From: Populus alba
Lineage: Eukaryota > Streptophyta > Magnoliopsida > Malpighiales > Salicaceae
Assembly (NCBI RefSeq): GCF_005239225.2
Contig: NC_133302.1
Span: 18,269,357-18,333,356 of the forward strand
Length of the DNA: 64,000 nucleotides
Reading direction: 5' to 3'
Of this stretch, positions 59,855 through 64,000 are shown in pieces. The notes below the pieces were generated by a model. It searched no databases and was not told the DNA's origin. It saw only the letters and a list, made by a program, of their open reading frames with translations. The number at the start of each line of letters is the position of its first letter. Position 1 is the stretch's first letter. The translations under genes and the position numbers were made by a program.

Positions 59855-62800
59855 TTGATTCATAGTCATTTATAGAAATTTATTATGCAAGTTAATTGGT
59901 GCGTGTGGTCCATGTGGTCGGGTGTTTTTCTGTGTCTTTGCAAACCTAATTAGGTGAACGAGCAATATTAAAGCTTACGTACAAGCATGAGGCATCCCTT
60001 TGCTTTGCCTGTCAATCTGACTCTGCATGCGCCCATGTTTAGCAGTTGATTTTTTTTTTTTTTTCTTGCTTGGCCCTTTGTATAGTATATTTTGCCTCCT
60101 CTATGCTTGTCAAAGCCCATATGGGAAGCATAAAGAAATTAGAGCGAGGAAGAATGAAGAACAGGGGAATTAGGGTAGGAAACGTCTGAATTGTAAGAGA
60201 TTTAGAAGAACTCCTTTAACTAGGTTGTATCTTATCAGTCTTGCCCCCTCACTGGAAAATTAACTAATCATTTAAAAAAAAATTATGATTGAAATTAAGA
60301 ACAACAATAAATTGATTGTTTTATAATTAAAATATTAAAACACAAACAGTTATAATTAGTAAGAAAATTTTTATCCAAAAAATAAATTAAAAAGGAATTC
60401 ATAGTAAGAAAATCGATAGATACCTGCCCACAGACAAGTATGTCTTGATTAATTAGTCACCCTTTGACCTTGGATATAGACATATAGCCTGTTTTAGGTA
60501 GCCTTTATGTTTGCATAAAACCAAACCATGTTTTTATTTGTGGGATCTATCAATAACTGATGTCCATCCTCGGAAGCATGCATTTTCTACCGACTTTTTT
60601 TACTTGGGTTCAATCAATCAATGTTAACTTTTTTGACCTTTTGTTACTTTTAGCATACCAAAATTACCATCTTTTCTTGTTCCTTTTCCCGAGAGAGAAA
60701 TCTGAAATTTATAAATATATTTGAGTTATTTCATTAACATCATTTATTATTAAAAAATAATATAAATTATATATTACTTGTAAATTGAGATATTCTTAAT
60801 AGTTTTAATGACTAGGTAGTGAGTTTTTTGAATATTAACATCAAAGTTTTAATGACTAAGTAGTCATGAATTTGAATCTCATCATATCTATTTATTTAAT
60901 AAAAAAATTTAAATACAAGGTAGTATGTACTATACAAATCTCAAGTTTAAAGAGTTTTTACTTGAAAGATATATATTAGAGAATAATATAAATTATATCT
61001 TGGAACATTACTAACAGTTTAAGTTTTTAAATTGAATTAATTTTTTAATACTAAATTCTAACTTCATTAATTTTATCCTAATATTTTAGAAATACTTTTT
61101 ACTTATTAATAACTTCAACTATAATTTTAAAAAACACATTTTTATCGATCTAACCACTAATAAACTTGAATTTTAAGTCAACTAGGCCATTATTCCACGT
61201 GAGGCCATCTACCTGTATATAGCGTGGAAGGAAGCAATTTACGTGACCCATGTGGCTGGGGTCCTTGCTCTCTCTTTTCTTGATTAATAGATAATGTAGT
61301 CATTTACATTTAACCTTTGAAGTTTGATCAAAGGGTGGGTAGAAAAGTGATGTTAGATATTTTAACTGCCCCCGTCTCTTGTCATCAATTCGCGGGGTCT
61401 GATTTTTTGCCCCTTTCTTGTTTTTCCATGCACATTTTTCTCCATTTTACCACTATTTAAAACTTAATTTCTGTGATATATATATATTAGAGGGTGATGA
61501 GAAAGTAGAAGCAACTATATATCATCTAGAAGATCAGAAAAAGAAAAAAGACAAAAAAAAAAAGGGTTAGAACACGTTACCCACAGAGCCCTAGTGTGTT
61601 TAGTTTTAGGAGTGACACCATCAATGCCAACTCCTTTGTAGAATAAGCTTAAAATTATTAATCATGTCGTAAGTGATTTGATAATAAAAATTTGAAATTA
61701 AAAGATTAATTTTTTTTGTAATTTTAAATTTGAATTATATAATTACATATAAAATAGTTATTAGAAACTTACATGTTCGTTAAGAACCTGTAAAATTAAT
61801 CAAGGTTTATGTAAGTTGATTCAAATATCTATATTAATAAAATAATAATAAAAAAAAGCCTTTAATCACATGATAGGAAGAAAGCACCTCTCTGTAAAGT
61901 GTCTAGCCTATTTATCTATCAAGAACTAGTAGACCTCAGGTGGCAACTACAGAGTTCACGTCGTGTTGAGCCTTTCTTGTCTTGTGCCACTCGTAAGCGC
62001 AACTCAGCAACAAATGACAGGTAATTGAATCTTGGATTAATAAAAATATAATGAAGACAAGATTCAAAGGTGACATGATTAAAATTTGAGATTGTATGGG
62101 TTTAAATATTAAGAAATATCAAGAAAAGAATATATATTGAGTTATTTTGAGTAGATTGGGTTTATGTACAGTATATATTTTTAAACTTTTGAAAAAAAGA
62201 GCTCAAGATCAAAGATTGAATTAAAAATATATATTAATAAAGAGTGAGTAGAATTTAGAATACTATATTTTGCAACCCTATTTACTACACTAAAAAGAAA
62301 AAAATTAATGTTAAAATTATTTTTAAAAAAAAAAACACAAATTCACTCTGTTTTTATTAGAGATGTTTGAAACAATAACATGGAAGTAAAAGGATAATAT
62401 AAAAAAACAAAATATCGTAAGTTTTATTCTTTTTAAACATGGAAATTAGTTTATTTATTAATTAAATTCAAATTAAACACTATAATTAAATTCAATTATA
62501 ACATAGAGTTAATTCTAAAACATAGAAAATAATCATAAACAAACCGTAGCTGGAAAATTAAATAATATTTGGTAGATCATGGAATTTCATCTTCGGCAAG
62601 TCAGCGGCATTAGAAGATCTTGTGATCAACGGGGACAAGCAAGGTAGATAGATAGATAGATATACATACATACAGGATGAGAACTCGAACTCATCAAAAG
62701 GGTTAAGCACTAGCAGCTGCGAAGACGCAGGTCATGGCATCCAGAAAACGAAAGGTAGAGGCTGATAGGGTTTGTGACGTTAGAAACAACGGCTACCTTT

Positions 62801-64000
62801 GTCTGTGTTCATCAATCCATGGATCTAGCTAGCCACTTTTGGTTTTTTTACCCTTAGGGTTTCTGCATTGTAGCTGGGCTGTAAAACGATTGATAAGGAA
62901 AGAGAGGGACATTAATGGGAGTTGGATTTGCATCCAGAAGAGCTGCACGCAAGAACCCATGTTACATCTACCTAACTCTGTTGACCTGTTGCGTCTCTCT
63001 CTGGATCGTGACGCCTCTCCGTGTCACTGTCGAGCTTCCATGGCACCTATAATTCACCTAATAGTCACATGATGGGGAAAGAAAAGCCTTCTAGCTAGCC
63101 CCAGCTAAGAAATTTGACGGTGGCAATTGGCAGCCGCATTGTATAGCAGAGAGATCAAGCCCCGACTTGGAGATGATCATCATGGCAACCTGAGAAAAAT
63201 GGGAGAGGAGAGCCAACAACAGCGCTGGTTGTCATCATCGTTGTATTTTTAATATTCTTAACACACTTGGTTTTTTAAGCTTGATCACTGTAATCAAACG
63301 CACAAAACTGTTGGGAAAATGGTCTTAATTATTGATTAATTAAATGCTGCAGTATAAAGGATGGTTAAATAACCATCTTAATTTAATAGCTTAAATGGTT
63401 AGATAAAATTTTAATATTTTATTTATATTATTATTTAATACATCTTCTCAAGTTAAAGTTTTTTTAAACTTAAAACTTGTATAAATTTATATTATATTAT
63501 TTTTAATTTTTATCATATAAATAAAAATAGTAAGATTTAAATTCGTGACCGCTTATTTATTAAAGCTTTAATATCATGTTAAAAAATTAATCTAAAAATT
63601 TAAATTATTAAATAAATTTTAAAATATAAATTTATATTATTATATAATAGAATCAAATACATTACCATTAATAAAACCAGTGGCGAGGCCAGGAGTTTTC
63701 ATCAGTGGACAAATGGAAAAACAAAGTGAATACCGTCCATTTATTGAAAACACTGAAAGGTGGAACACATTACCGTAGACTTATTGTTCAAAGTTTTTCT
63801 TTCTTTAATTTTATTTTGGTCTTTTAACTCTTTTTTTTTAGAAGATCGCGCTGTTTTTAGCACAAATTAAAAGATAATTGAATTAAATTTATTGACTGAT
63901 AAGAAAAATTAAAAGGTGGAGAATCAAAGTAAAAAAAATTAAATACAACAGAAATAGTAATGTTTTCAAAGTTTTTACAACAAAATTTCTTTTAACTTTT

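Larger units (their letters stand above)
53724..64000. other. Ten-kb gene-poor region with repeats
   Basis: No coding gene is recognised. It contains MITEs at about 54255-54450 and 54895-55090, tandem duplications at 57012-57300 and 57340-57500, copies of a dispersed repeat at about 57540-58560, a tRNA-promoter-like relic at about 59405-59525, a (TA)n microsatellite at 59793, and a short GATA repeat at about 62650-62664. The frame at 62839-63072 (77 codons) has no domain and atypical composition, and was not called. Confidence 0.6.

Noticed and set aside
62839..63072. 77-codon frame near the window end
   Set aside because: No family signature and no regulatory context; likely chance.
1..64000. 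CRISPR arrays, operons, prophage or bacterial islands
   Set aside because: The window is plainly plant nuclear DNA; the regular repeats present are tandem duplications and microsatellites.

Overview
This window is nuclear DNA from a dicot plant. The genes are eukaryotic, with GT-AG introns (two GC-AG introns also seen), plant-only families (ZF-HD, R2R3-MYB subgroup 4, class I small heat-shock protein), very AT-rich spacers, and abundant decayed transposon and MITE sequence. Gene style and the recurring short MITE family suggest a woody Salicaceae genome such as poplar. That taxonomic guess rests on recollection and was not searched.

Layout. 1478-7459 (-): ten-exon RanBPM-type SPRY/LisH/CTLH/CRA protein, a CTLH E3 complex subunit type. 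9761-18170 (-): ten-exon plant O-fucosyltransferase-family protein (GT106/PF10250), with an apparent 1-base frameshift in a G run of exon 1. 18171-25618: seven-kb gene desert with an internally repetitive direct-repeat pair, a stray TFIIIA zinc-finger exon fragment and a MITE. 25619-27673 (+): two-exon ribosomal L18p/L5e-family protein. 29312-31706 (+): transcription factor IIIA, whose second intron carries a clear 5S-rRNA-mimic (P5SM) poison exon. 32219-39381: direct tandem duplication of a ~3.55-kb unit. Each unit carries one class I small heat-shock protein gene (-), a strong heat-shock element, and a decayed piece of the L18-family gene. 41096-41824 (+): intronless zinc-finger homeodomain (ZF-HD) protein. 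42.9-44.95 kb: degenerate minisatellite and repeats. 45506-46552: a 1,047-bp TIR element with perfect 8-bp target duplications. 46750-47223 (+): GCK-domain protein. 50.9-51.3 kb: a transposon-type plant-mobile-domain-like relic. 52589-53723 (+): three-exon R2R3-MYB repressor of subgroup 4. 53.7-64 kb: no gene recognised, only MITEs, tandem repeats and AT microsatellites.

Functionally the genes are a normal mixed set rather than a cluster. The central 23-39 kb block is the most interesting. L18-family protein, TFIIIA and sHSP genes sit side by side, and broken fragments of the first two are scattered within 8 kb of the intact copies, so the block has been locally reshuffled. TFIIIA is autoregulated in plants through the 5S-mimic exon, which ribosomal protein L5 and 5S RNA levels control; every sequence part needed for that circuit is visible here. 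No wholly new biological system was recognised.
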